NCBI GenBank assembly: GCA_027576995.1
Contig: JANBQC010000205.1
Location: forward strand, 1-42,569
Reading direction: 5' to 3'
Source: Dimargaris cristalligena
Taxonomy: Eukaryota; Kickxellomycota; Dimargaritomycetes; Dimargaritales; Dimargaritaceae
Length of the DNA stretch: 42,569 nucleotides
Both the position numbers and the translations under genes were made by a program. Of the stretch, positions 23,650-37,300 are shown one piece after another. The notes under the pieces are model-generated. The model did no database searches, was not told where the DNA came from, and was given only the letters and a program-made list of their open reading frames with translations. Every line of letters starts with the position of its first letter. Position 1 is the first letter of the stretch.

Positions 23650-23974
23650 ACCGATGTGCCGGATTGTAGAAATAGCCAAACCCAATAAAAATATCCAGTA
23701 ATTAACCAAGTCTTTCTAAATATACGCCAACTTTATAATAGTATAGTTTATGAACAGTTTTTGCCATGTCTACCGACTATACCACTGCTGCATGTGTATG
23801 TCCTATACAGAAGAGCTTTCAATGTACCTAAAAAGTCTTTAGTTAATGAAGCACAAAATATAGCTTGGGATTTAATAATAAAAAAAAGGTGGTCTGAATT
23901 GGTACGGATATTACCCCTTTGGCAAGCTGTAATTCAGGCATATATAACCCATTGTGAATTGATATAGAGCGCGC
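23650..23974. other. Convergent intergenic spacer between Mis12 and the NRPS
   Basis: 325 nt, AT-rich, between the stop codons of two convergent genes. It holds the Mis12 poly(A) hexamer. A 68-codon plus-strand frame (23761-23967) is not supported as a gene. Confidence 0.6.
23684..23689 (+). terminator. Polyadenylation-type AATAAA of Mis12
   Basis: AATAAA lies 35 nt after the Mis12 stop codon at 23647-23649, at a typical position for a fungal poly(A) signal. Confidence 0.5.
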
Positions 23975-26900
23975 CTAAAAACGAGTCAATTCAAGTAGAC
24001 ACTCTTTCCATTGCAAAGTAAACTCGCTAATGGTTTTTTCTCGGAATCGTTTTGAGTTGAAATTAGTAATGAGTTCCAAGCCCCCTGCAGAGTTCCAGGC
24101 CGAAAAGTCGAGAACAAACGGAAAATTGTTTTGGCTCTTAGAGGTGCGTAAGTGGTTGATCATCGCAGGCTGTTCAACCAGGAGAGTATTCGTGTCGGAA
24201 GAATCGCAGATGGCCATATCATCCAAGTACGTGAAGCCAAATTGGGGCAACATCTCAAACTGCCGTTTGAGTTCGATTTGGTCATTGGAGAATACATGCA
24301 AGTTCTTGACTACGTTATATAGGAAGCCGTTGTCTACGCCCGTGCTTAGCGTGGCTTGGACGGCACTCAAAGTGCCTACTAAGTCGTTTTCCGAAGCGCA
24401 TTGGAAAACCAGGGGGAACTGGCAAGCGAAGAAACCTACTGTTCGGGAGACATCGCATTGGCCACGGGGATCCTTGCGTCCGTGACCTAAATACGACAGA
24501 TCTATATGGGTAAGTCCGAATTGGCGACTGTAGGCGCATACTAGGGCCGTCAAGATCAGTTCAATTGGGGTAGCCTCGAGCTGTTTGGCCACGGTGGTCA
24601 TGAGGTGGTGAGTGACACTATGGCCAATGAGGCACACTGCGCGTTCGCGGGTTTCGTTAGTTATAGGGGCACCATCCGTGGGCAGCTCTATTGGTAGAGC
24701 AACAGAGGAAGTCGGCAGGTCAATACTATACGGATCAATAGATTGGGCCAGGGACCAGAGGTGATCGGCCCACGATTTGTACGAATGGGTGAGGGGCTCG
24801 AGAGTCCGGCCGGTCAAGAAAGCCGAAAGGTCTTCCCGGACAATCTGGACCGAAAAATAATCAAAGACCAAGTGGTGTACGGCAATGTAGACGTATTGAG
24901 CTCCATGGTCGTCAAACACCCGAACCTGGGAGATCGGCCCAGTCTCAAAATTTATCCGGTGGTTAATTTCATTAAGTTGGGCCAGTGCGTCCTGAATATC
25001 ATCCATATGTAGGTATTCGAAACAGGTGGACGACGGGTCATCCAAATCGACAATTGTGAATGTCGTTCCCCCATCGAGGGACTGAAAGCGGGCCCGGAGC
25101 ATGTCGTGACGCTGAACCACCTTGGTCCAGGCGGCCTGCCACTGTTGGGGGGTAAATTGCTTGTGAGATTCAAACATGGTGGGTAACGAGAAGAAGTGGG
25201 GGTCGGCTAGTTGGAGGGCGAACAGCTCCAACTGAGGCGCGGTGAGTCGGGCAATACTTAATTCCAAATCGGTATTACCACGGTTATCTTCAATAATACC
25301 TTCGATAGAGTCTGGCGGAGCCGAAATCAGTTCAGCAAGGTAAGAAATCGTGTTGGTCCGGCTAATATCCACCAGAGCCAGGTGAAGGTTTTGGCGACGA
25401 CAGCGGGATACCAATTGAATAGCCGACAGGGAATTACCACCGACTTGGAAAAAGGTAGACGGAGGTGAGATACCACTCGGATCAATCCGGAGAGTTTCAG
25501 CAATCAGATCAATGAGCTGTGCTTCGGCCGGGCTAACCTGAGCAGCTTCGTGGTTGTTTTTTCCAGTAGAAAATTCGTGCCTGGGTAGGGCCCTGCGATC
25601 TACTTTGCCCACCCGAGTCAGCGGTAATTCGACAAGTTCCACAAGCATGGACGGCACCATGTAGTAAGGAAGTCGAGTTCGCAGAGAGTCCATAATGGTG
25701 GTCATCTCGTTAGAAGGAGGAGCCACGTAGCCGATTAAACGGTTCTCGTCCTGGACCATAACGCAAGCCTGATTCACGGCGGGGTGACTTTCCAAGGCAT
25801 TTTCTATTTCCCCGAGTTCAATCCGGAACCCCCGTAACTTCACCTGATTATCGATCCGGCCGAGGCATTCAATCTGGCCGTTAGGTAACCAGCGGGCCAA
25901 GTCCCCCGACTGGTAGATACGCTCACCAGTGAATGGACTCAAAATAAATTTGTCCTGGGTAAGCTCGGGGCGATTGAGGTAGCCACGGGCCACACCACGG
26001 CCGCCTAAATAGAGCTGGCCTACTGCACCAACTGGGACTGGGTTCATATGGGCGTCGAGGATAATTCCAGTGGCGTTGGGTAGTGGAGTACCGATGGGGG
26101 TCACTGGACTATTGGGTTGGAGCCGAGTCCAGTGGGATCCACAAGCTACTTCGGTGGGACCGTACCAGTTGATGAGGTCAACCGAGCAAGCCCATTTATT
26201 CACGATTCCTTGGCTGGCCGGCTCACCAGTAATAATGACTTGGCGCAGGTTGGGGAAATTGGCCGGGTCAAAGCTGGATAACAAAGAGGGGGTGCAGCAG
26301 GCTCGCGTGGCCTGGGCAAGGGCACCTTCGTAATCTCCTTGAATTACTAGCAGGGTACCGCCAAAGGACAATGTGGTCCATATCTCGGACAGAGACACGT
26401 CGAAGGTGGGGGTAACGAGAGTTGGAGTAATGGTGCCTGGGGGCATACTTGTAATAGTGCCCATGCCCTGCCAGTGGTTGGCTAAAGCGTGGTGCTCATG
26501 CATGACGCCCTTGGGGATACCAGTCGAGCCCGAAGTGTAGATGATTGCGGCCAAATGGGAGGGATCTATGGCTGGCCACAAATATACGCTAGTCGGGCCA
26601 TCAGAAAATAGTGCGACACTGTTAATTGGAATCGCAGGGATAGCTAAGCCGAGGTCGTCTAGAGCGGAGAGGCTGGAGGGTTTGCCCATAACAGCGATTG
26701 CTTGCGTGTCTTCCAATATTAATTGGTGCCGTTCAAGGGGATAGTCAGGGGCTAGAACCACAAACGCACAGCCGGTCTTCCAAATTGCCAGCTGTCCTAC
26801 AATGAGTTCCGGACAGTTATCAGCGACCAGGGCCACTATCCGATCGGTGCCACAGGACGCTTGATGGGCTAGTAAGTGGGCGAGCCGATTGGCAGCAATG

Positions 26901-28350
26901 TCTAGTTGGGCGTAGGTATACTGTTGGCCATTATGAGTGAGGGCCGCGAGGTTAGGCTTACTCTTACACTGCTGTTGGAATAGATCGTGAGCCAGGGTTC
27001 GGGGGCTATTGTGCGGGTTTGTGGCCCAGCTTCTTAACAGATTCTCGCGTTCAGGCGTGGTTAGAATCTGTATATCTGTAAGTGAGCTACTGGTGTCTGC
27101 AGTAAGCAAAGACGTTAAGGCGGCAATGAAGTGGCCGGTAAATGAGTGTATGAACTCAGGACTAAAATCAAGCGACCGGTAAGTGACTCGCAGCTGAAGC
27201 AGATCTCCTTGGGTATGGACAATGGCAGCTAGAGGGAGGTCTGTGGGGTCCCAGAAGCTGTCAAGTTCCATTTGGAATGGCAGATCCGGATCCGCAGGAG
27301 CCTCGGGGTAGTTCTCCAGCACCAGTAGGGTGTTGAATAATGGGCGTTCCTGGTCCAGGCCGCTCCAGCGGTGAATATCCGTCAGACGGCAGTGTTCGAA
27401 GCCGTGGGCCTGGGTGCTCGTCGCGTATACGGCTTGTAAGGTATCCCGGACTGATGGGTTCTTGCCCAGTGCCACTCGACAGGGGATGGTATTGATGCAT
27501 GGCCCAATGATATTCTCAACGCCTTCCACGGGGACGTTTCGACCCGAGACTACCACGCCAAATATTAAATCAGTCGATCCGGTATAACGGTGAAGTACCA
27601 CTGCCATCGCTACTCGAAGGAGAGTCGAAAGGGTAACCCCATGGTCGCTGATATATCTATTAATATGGTCCACAATCGGCACAGATCGCTCAATAGTTCC
27701 ATAAAAAGCAGCTTCACCAGGTCGCATGTCGGGGGTGGCAGGGAAGTAGTGCGGCTGTACTAATAGGCTCGGCTCCTCAGCCCCAGAGAATTGATGGATC
27801 CAGAATCGCTCGGCATCGCCGCTATCTTGGTTACAAATATGGTCAACAAAATCACGGTAACTCACCGCCTTGAGTAGTGGATCATTTAAATATTTGCGGC
27901 AGACACCTTGTAGCAGCAACCCGATGGACCAGCCGTCGACTAATGCGTGATGGACCGAAATCAGTAATTTAAATGAATCAGGCGCCGTCCGGAAAAGGCC
28001 GAACCGGATCCAAGGTTGGTCGGGGGTGAACCCAGTAGTCCGATCTTGTTGGAAGAATTGGTCACGCATAGTGTCAACGTCACCCTTCTCCCAGCTTCGA
28101 ATTATCCAATGGGCAGCAAAGCTTTTAGCCACGACTTGTAGGTTCTTATTGGCGTCACACCCACTGGCGGTTAGGAAGCGCGTACGAAGGATGGAGTGGT
28201 CATGGGCAGTTTGGTCCCACGCCCGATAAAAACGACCAACGTCAAGCTGGCCACGGATGTTGAACCCCAGTTGAACCATGTAAGCGGCCGGGTCCTGGAG
28301 GGTCGCAAATAATAGACCTTCTTGAATCGGTAAGCAAGGGTAAATATCCT
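23975..28350 (-). other. NRPS module 4: C-A4-T4 and terminal E-like domain
   Basis: C domain starts YPCLPIQEGLLFATL with HHALVDGWS near residue 4875. A4 has YTSGSTGIPKG near 5345, YGPTEVAC and TRVGK; its pocket (D V S C I T W C G plus Lys) is unlike the other three. T4 has VGGNS with Ser5712. The last domain has HHLVFDYFS near 5902, LGHGR and SRTVGFFACQFP, which are epimerisation-type motifs, and FTYLDD where intact E domains have FNYLG or FNYSG. The protein ends about 290 residues after the His motif, with no release domain. Confidence 0.75.
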
Positions 28351-31300
28351 CTATATCGGCTAGAGTCAAGTTAAGGGTGGGTAGGTCGTACTGGGCCAAC
28401 TTGTAAAAATCGGAATCGGTTATTCTGGCCGAGGAAAAGTCGCTAGCTGTTACGATAGATAGTTCTGGAACGGCCTTGCATTCGAGAATGAGTTCCTCAA
28501 GAGAAGTGCACCACTGGTCGACCACTTTCTGAATAGTACTCGAGCGGTGTAGTTGGTTGGAATACATTACACTGAGAACGAGGCCGTCGTCCACACTATA
28601 GTCGCAGGCCACGCTAAGTGCCCGGTTAACGATTTCATCCTTATTCCAATCATCGGTCCAACCCATTTCGATAAGATGAGGGCGCCAGAACGCGTCCTGA
28701 GCTTCGAGCTGTTCAAACCTCCCCGAGTAGTTGAAGATAATCCTGTTCCAGTCAGTCATGGAATTCCCCAATGCTTCCAGGGAAGTTTGGTTGTTCGTGG
28801 GCATGGAAATAGGAAGAGTGCCCTTGAGGTAGCGCTTAAGACTATAGGGGAAGCCGTGATCAGGAATCGAACGCATTCGCTGCTTCGCTAGGGCCAACGT
28901 TCGAATATTAAAACTATTGGTCGAGTGGGCCTGCGACTGTTTCAGATCAAAAACAACAGGGTAGATGGAGGTAAACCAGCCTACCGTACGACTGATGTCA
29001 ATAGCAGAGTCCCACGTCCGACGACCATGTCCCTCTAGTTCCAATTCAATTACCGAGACTCCAAAATTCGCTTGTAGAGAGAGCAAAAGTGAAGCTATCA
29101 GGAATTCTTGAGGCGAGGCCCCTACGGTAGGGGCAACGTCGGTATATAGGGTGTCTGACAGAGCAAGTCCTAATGATGCCCGCTGGACTTCGAACGAATG
29201 GTAGGTTATTGCGAGAGGAGCGCTTTGATCGCTCGTAGACGAAAGTGGATAATCCAGTGGAATAGGATCGGCTGGAGTGGAAGTCACCGGCCAGGTTGTG
29301 TCGGACAGAGTCTGTGCATAGGCGTGGACCTGAGTAGCCCACTCCCGGAACGGCATTGTCTTGGCAGGCATACTCTGGTTTGTGAGCAGGGCCTCCAGGT
29401 CTTCGAGAATAATCCGCCAGGAGACGAAGTCGACTGCAAAATGGTGGATGGTCATGTAAACGTATTGCTCACTATCCAGAGTCAACAAACCACAAGCCAC
29501 GGTGGGGCCATGCTCAATTGAAATGGTCCGCTGCATGTTATTAACCCAAGCGGGGTATTGGTCGAGGGTAACCGTGGCTTCTTCAATGAATACGAACCGG
29601 CTTAGACAAGAGGTCATGTCGATGGGTATGGGCAGCGCCCGCTGCTGCCATTGGCCGTTGGAGTGTTCAAGTCGGATTCGAAGGATATCATGGTGGGCCA
29701 TCAGGTTGGTGAGGGCTTGTCTCAACATGGGGCGGGTCAAAGTCTGTCGGCACTTGAGAAGCATGGACTGGTTGAATTGGTTGATAAACTGGTATTCCTC
29801 CAGGGCGTACCGCTGCACAGCGGTCAATGGAATTGACCCAATGGGTTCCATATATTGAATACGTGCCGTATTTTCTGAATCCGCCAAATGTACATATTGT
29901 TCCATGACCGATAGTTGGGTGTGTTTGAGGATATCAGCCACCGATAGTTGGAGGCCTAGTCGTTTACAGCGGTTGGAAAACTGGATGGCCGAAATAGAGT
30001 CGCCACCTAGTCGGAGGAACGAGGCCGATGGCGTGGCCCGTTTGGGATCAACCTTGAGGGTGTCAGCCAAGGCTTCTCTCATAAGTAGGAATGTCGAAGA
30101 TAAGGAATCAATATCAACCGCTTCGTCTGTGGTGTCCATTGGCAGTGGACGAACCTGAAGTGCCTTGCGATCGGCCTTACCCACGTTGGTCATGGGGATA
30201 CAGTCCAGTGGTACAATGAAATTGGGCACCATATACTGCGGGAGTTTAGAGATAATTTGGGTCTGGAGGGCTACAATATCAACTGAACTGGGGGCTATGT
30301 AGAGAACGAGTTGCTGCTGGGTCACGCAGGCCACAGCGTTTGTAACGCCCTCCACTAAAGAGGCAGTGTTTTCGATTTCGCTTAGTTCGATACGATAGCC
30401 ACGCAGTTTGACCTGGGAGTCTTTTCGAGAAATGAACTGGACCTTGCCACTGGATAGCCAGCAGACGAGATCACCCGACCTATATAGGTAACCGCGGCCG
30501 AACGGATTTGGGACAAATGAGTTAACGGTGAGTTCGGGCTGCTTCCAATAACCCGAACTGACACCAACCCCGCCAATACAGAGTTCGCCGGGTACACCTA
30601 CAGGGACAGGTCGGAGCTGATCATCAAGGATATACCCTTGGATGTTGGCTAGTGAACGGCCAATGGAGAGTGGCTCGCTGCTACGGACTCGTTCTGCGTG
30701 GCACACGATTGTAATCTCAGTTGGGCCATAAATATTGAATAGGCGAACACGCTCGCACCATCTATGGGCGACATTGAGCGGAACAAGTTCACCACCAATG
30801 AATACTGTTTTCAGATTGGGATAAGCTTCGATATCAATGACTGAAAGCATAGATGGAATGAGGAAGCAGGTATTGACCCGCGCTAAGGTTTCGGGAAGAT
30901 TTCCATCCTGGAGTACCAATGTACCGCCACAATGGAAAGCACCAAATATTTCCAGTAGGCAGCCGTCAAAGGAAGTATTCAGAAGCTGTAGGAAGCGACA
31001 GTTAGAGTCAAGCTGGACGGTCTCACAGTTAGATAGAGTAAAGTTGACGAGCGACTCATGTCGCACAGGGATACCCTTGGGTCGACCGGTGGTTCCAGAC
31101 GTGAACATGATGTATGCCAAGTCCGAAGAAGAGCGAGAGGTGTCGGGTCGGAACAAGTTGGTGGGTACCCCGCTGTGGTCTAGAATGTCGACAAGGCAAC
31201 ACCGATCTTCTACCACGGAAACATGATCCCGGATATTGTCGAAATGGTAGGCGGTGGACAGGAGCCAAGGGTCGTCCAACAGTCCATAGGTGTATTGCAG

Positions 31301-34300
31301 GCGGTCAGCAGCATTAGTGGCATCCATTGGGACACACACACCGCCGACCAAAAGAACACCTAAGTAACTGAATATAAAATCGGCCAATTTGGTGAAGACT
31401 AGGGCGGCAAGATTGCCGGGTTTGAATCCGCGTTGTTGAAGGGCCAGTGCAATGCAACACGACCGATGGTACGTCTCTGAGTAGGTGAATTGCTGACTGG
31501 CAGTTTCGAGGGCGATGGCCTCCGGCCTGGAGGAAACGTGTTGGCTGAACAGCTGGTAAGCCAGCCAATGTCGCTGAGGGAACTCGCGAACAGGCCCCTG
31601 AGCCCATTTATCGACGAGCCGGGCCTCGTCAGTTGGTAGGGTCATGAGATCACCCAAACTCAGGCACGGGTCATTTACCATCACGAATAGACAATGGTCA
31701 ATATATTGAACCAAGTAGTTGGCATAAGTGGCATCGCAGTGTGTCTCGTCATAAACGACGCGGCAGTCGAGATTGTCCCCATTGTCCAAAAAACTAACAG
31801 TGTAAGCATATTCAGTAAAGTTTTGCCCACCATGCAGTTTGAAGGTGATATCGGGGTTAGGCGTACCAGATGCGGAAGGCGGGAAGTTATCGTACAACAT
31901 CAGGGAATTAAAGAGTTTGGTTTCGCGGCTGATTTTCCCCCATTTGTAGATGTCAAGAAGACCGCACTGCTCAGACACTGTCAGTTCACCGGATTGACAG
32001 TGTACACGCTGAACGAAACTAGAAATGGTGGTCTGTAGGTCCAGTGACACTCGGAATGGCAGAGTATTGATACACATGCCCACCATATTCTGGATATCTG
32101 ATACGGGGACATTGCGACCAGAGGTGAGCACACCGAAGGAAATGTCGTCAGACACGCCCAGGTAGCGAGACAGAGTGAGGGCCCAAACACCCCGCAGGAG
32201 GGAATTGAGCGTGATACGTTGCTGGCGGCAGAATGCGTGCAGGCTGGCCAAATTGGATGACAGTGTGTTACGGTGTACGCCATATTTGCATACTGGAGAT
32301 TGAGTTGCGTAAACGGGGAAGTGGATCGAGGGGGTAGGTCGGGCATTCACTAGGGCCGTCTGCCAGTACTGCTGGAGCTGGAATTGGTCGGCGTTTTGAA
32401 GATATGAAATATAGTTACTAAACTGTGTTGTGGGAGTAGGTTCGGTACCGTGGTATAGGTCAACCAGTTCGGCCAAAACGATATTCCAGGACCAGGCATC
32501 GAGTAGGGCATGGTGGAAGGTAAAGAAACACAGGTGCCGGTAAATATCAGTGGAAGGTGAGGTGAAAAGCGCTATCCGTAATAACGGCCCTTCAAAAGTA
32601 AAACCACGTTGGCGGTCGGTTGCAAAGTATGTTTTTTCCAAGGCAGACCAGTCGTCAGCCACATCTGTATGGATTGACCATTCAATGTCACACCATTTTG
32701 TGATAACCTGGAGGAAGGAGTGGTTTGGCAGAGATGCGGGTTGGAAGAATTTCGTTCTTAGGATGTCATGGTACTCAGCCAACCGGTGCCACGCGTTCTG
32801 GAGGCGATCCAAGTCCAAATCTCCAGAAATGGTGAAAGACTCCTGCACCATATACGAACTTGGGTCTTTCAGGGTATTCACAAGAAAGCCCAATTGGAGC
32901 CCTGAAACCGGCAGAATATCGGTGACTTCATCCAAGCCTAATTTAAGTTGGGAAGTGGCCTCTTGCAGGAGGGAGTCCGTAACGAAGGAAGGTGCGCCCA
33001 CTTCGCCAAGTAGACTATAGGGTGTGTAGTGGGTAGAGCTATGGCGTTCCAATGGTCCGTCGGATTTCGAGTGATCAGAGGCACACTCGGCCAACTCGAC
33101 AATATTACTACACTTGAACACCTGGGCAATGGTGATATATAGGCCACGGTCTCGGCAGAGGGAGGATAGGCGAATAGCAGAAATCGAGTCACCGCCGTGT
33201 TGGAAAAATGAGTCATAAATGTCAATTTCGCTACAGGGAACGTCCAAGGTCTGGCTAAGGGCCTCAATGGCCAGGGCCTGCATTGGATTCTGCGGGGCAG
33301 TAATGGCACGGCCAATATCCATTGAGGTTAATTCGGCGATTTTTGCATTCAAGACATGCTTGTCGGTCTTGCCATTGGTGTTGCGGGGTAGTTCATCAAT
33401 TTTAAATATGGCGTTAGGGTTCATATAGGCGGGTAGAATCCGACCAATGTGAGACTTAACGGACTCGACGGATACTGAACCAGGGCAAATAAATGCGTAA
33501 ATTTTTCGACTGGCGATGACAACGGCGGTGCTCTTCACGTCGGGATGGCTGAGTAGGACCGTCTCAATCTCCTGCGGTTCCACCCGGTGGCCACGAATTT
33601 TTACCTGGTCATCATGTCGAGAAAAATACTCGACAGTGCCATCAATCAACCAGCGACCATTGTCGCCTGTACGATAGAGGAGACCCTTGTCAGTAAAGGG
33701 ATTGGGCAATAATCGTTCACGGTTAAGTTCCGGCAAGTTGACATAACCTCGGGTAACCTGGATACCTGCAATACAGATTTCCCCCCGGACCCCAATGGGA
33801 ACAGGTCGCAGATTTTGGTCAAGGATATAGGCCTCAGTGTTGGGAATTGGTCTTCCAACGGTAGGTACATTTCCAATTTTGTATTCAATGGTATGCGAGA
33901 GAAGACATTCGGTGGGGCCGTACATATTGAACACGCGGCAGTGGTTTGCCCAGAGTTCGGCCACTTGACGCGGAAGGGCCTCTCCCCCTGAAATGACCTT
34001 CTTTAACTTGGGGTACTTGGATGGATCCAAGGAAGCGAGTACAGTGGGTGTGGTCACCAAGGCCTCCACCAAGGGAAGCGTGTCCAGAATATCCGTGCGT
34101 ATGACTATGGTACTGCCTTTGCACAAGCCGGTGAAGATCTCAATCAGGGCTCCGTCAAAGGTCAGTGCCATATTCTGCATCAGTCTTAATCCACGAGTGA
34201 TGCAAACCGTCGACTCGGCCTGTTGAACAAAATTGGCCATCAGACGATGCTCGAGTTGGACACCCTTGGGTCGGCCTGTGGTGCCTGACGTGTAAAGGAT

Positions 34301-37300
34301 ATGTGACAAATCCGTGGGCCTAATCTGGGGTAAGGGGGATAGTTGGTCTGAGGGTAACCGGAGGGGGAGGAGCCACTTATCGATACTATGGAAGTCAACA
34401 CCTACAAGGGCCAGTCGAATAGAATCTAGTTTGGTTTGGTCGGCTGTATTTGTAAGTACAAGTTTGATACCGCAGTCTTCCACTATGTAGTTGATTCGGT
34501 CGACGGGAAAGGCGGGATCGAGAGGCACAAAGGCAGCTCCGGCTTGGAGGACACCCAGAAAAGCTGCGACAGTACTGGGTAACCGGTCGATTAGAAGGCC
34601 GACTGGCGCCTCATGCTGAACGCCATAATGTTGCAGTCGGTGAGTCAAGTTAATCGTTTGGTTATACAACTCTCTGTAGGTCCATTGCATTTCTTTGTAC
34701 TCAATTGCAACGGTATCAGGAGTGGCCTTGGCAGTATCAGCAAATAGGCTAGGCACACAGGCATCGAAATCGATGGCCAGAGTTGGACGGGCAAATTGCT
34801 CAGTGACCAAGACGATATCATTGGCGGATAGCATCGGAAGATCGTCGACGAGGCTGTGTTTTTCCGAATCAGCAAGGGCACAGACTAGCCCATCAAATAA
34901 TGTACAGAAATGCTGGGACAGGGTTTCGACGTAGCACTGACCAAACTGGGATGCATCCCAATTCAGACACGCAGTAATTTCATCATGATCTACTCGAGCA
35001 ATGACAGCCATGGGGTACTCAGCGGATTCAACCGTCTTGTTTTCCGTAAAAGTGATCGGATGACTTAAATCGCCCAACCCGGTATCGGGGTAGTTCTCGA
35101 ACACCATTAAAGTATTGAACGTGTCGCTGGGGCGGACCTCGCCATCTACCCACCCATTTATATTTGATAGGTGGTAGTGTTCAAACGGAGCCATCTGTTG
35201 GGTGGTGTCATTGATGGACGAAACAAGCTGTGACACGGCCAAATCTGAATCAAACTGGACTCGAAAAGGTACGGTGTTAATGAGGCACCCCAGAAGAGAA
35301 TCGATGCCGGCTAAAGGAAGGGTTCGACCAGACACCGTAATGCCATATATGATATCAGCCTGACCGGTGTAGCGTTTCAGGAGGATGGCCCAAGCGGTTT
35401 TGATAAGTGTATAGGGGGTGTATCCTAAATGCCGGGCAACTCGCTGAACTCGGTCATAATCCGAGAACAGGGTGAAGTGAAACTCGGCCTTACTTGGTTT
35501 CGATATGTCGGAGGGTTTGGGGAGTTCTAGGTCGGTGGGATTATCAACTCCCTGAAGATAGCCACGCCAGAATGGTTCGGCTTCGGGATTATATGTGTTC
35601 AAGTAATACCCAGCGTAGTCGCAAAATGATAGGGCATCATTAACATGGGCCGGGGATTCATTTTGAAGGCGGCTACGGAGTTGTTGAATCATAAGACTAC
35701 CCGACCAGCCATCGACCAGGGCGTGGTGAACAGTTAAAAGGTAACGGAACGAGCTAGGTGAGAGCTGCATGACATAGACCCGAAGGAGCGGCCCATCAAG
35801 TGCAAACCCTCGCGCCCGATTTGACTGTAGGAAATCGTCTTCACTGGAAGCACCCATATCTGCCCACTCATGGAGGACATGCCAATCAAAACGCGGGGTC
35901 CGGGGGATTATCTGGACGCCGTCACATCGAGAATTGCTCCAGGTGGTCAAGAATACTGTACGTAGAATAGTATTATCGGCAACCATGGCCCGGGTGGCTA
36001 TTTCAAGTTGGGTTTGATCTGAAATCCCCGTTACAGTAAAGACAAATTGGACCAGGTATTTAGTGGGATCCTTGGCAGTAGCCGTCCACAAACCTTGCTG
36101 CATGGGTAGCATGGGGTAGAGATCCTCGACATCGTGCGGGGAAAGTCCAACGGTGGAAAGCTCAGCCTCCAGTTTGGCCAATTCGGAGAGGGTGGTGTTC
36201 AGACTGGGGAAATCCGACGGAGTCCAGAGAGAAGGATGATGCGACTGATCGAGGCACTGTACGATATCCACCAGAGACTGTCGAAGATGGTCCAAAAGAG
36301 ATTCAATAACGCCTGTTGGGATGACCTGGGGACAGTAGTAAATCATGAATGTTAATCCACCGGGAGTTGGCAGACCAATCACCTCAAGTATCTGTGCACG
36401 AAGTTCAGACGGGTCACAGATGGCCAAGGTGGTCGTCAATTCTGGGAGAGGGGTCCAGGGAGCTCGACCGTGCATGGATAACGTCCCGTTACTTGTTGTG
36501 TGGCCCAGGTAGTTGAAGCAGACGTCCATCGGCGAATAAGGCTGTTCATCAGACGTTGTGTTTTGCGGACGGTGCAATAGCTGTTGAAGGCCGGGTTTCA
36601 GCCCCTGAGTCCCGCTTGATGAGCGAAGTGCCTGCTTGGCTTGTTTGAGGTAATCTAAGAGCGTTGTACCAGCATCTACTTGCGCCCGGCAGGGAAATAT
36701 AGAAGTGAACCAACTAACGGTTCGACTGGGATCAATATTGGACTGCCACGGATGACGGCCGTGAGATTCATTGAAGATGGTAATGGTCGGGGCCTGCGAA
36801 ATAAAGTGTAGGGCCTGGAACAGACCAGTGAGCATCAGATCTAGAGGCCGGATACCCCCAGTGTCAATATGCAGAATGGCGTCTGACAGAGCAGAATCGA
36901 GTGTGACCGATTGGCATAGAGTGTTTGCTTGGGTGTTCAAAGCCAGGCAGTCCGGTCCAGCGAGGGGCAAAAACGACGACTGTGGAGTCGCTTGCGGATG
37001 GCTCGGATTGGCATTAGACATATCTAGCTTGGCCCAGTCTACTAACTCCGTTGCCCAGGTGGCAAATTCCAAGGGCTGCGGCGCTGGTGACTGACCGTCT
37101 AAAATGTGAGCCAAGTCCTCGAGTAGAATCGACCAGGATACCAAATCCACTACAAGATGGTGGATGGTCAGGAATAGTAACTGCCTTTTAAATGGAGGAG
37201 AGATGCTGGTCAAACGAGATCCGTTAGACACCGGCGTGTTACTATCGCCATCCGAAATGGTGATGAGACCCGCAGCCAAATGGTGGCCTTGGGTGATGTC

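Noticed and set aside
23761..23967. 68-codon plus-strand frame between Mis12 and the NRPS
   Set aside because: AT-rich, no recognisable domain, sits in the 3' flanks of two convergent genes, and no splice partner is visible.
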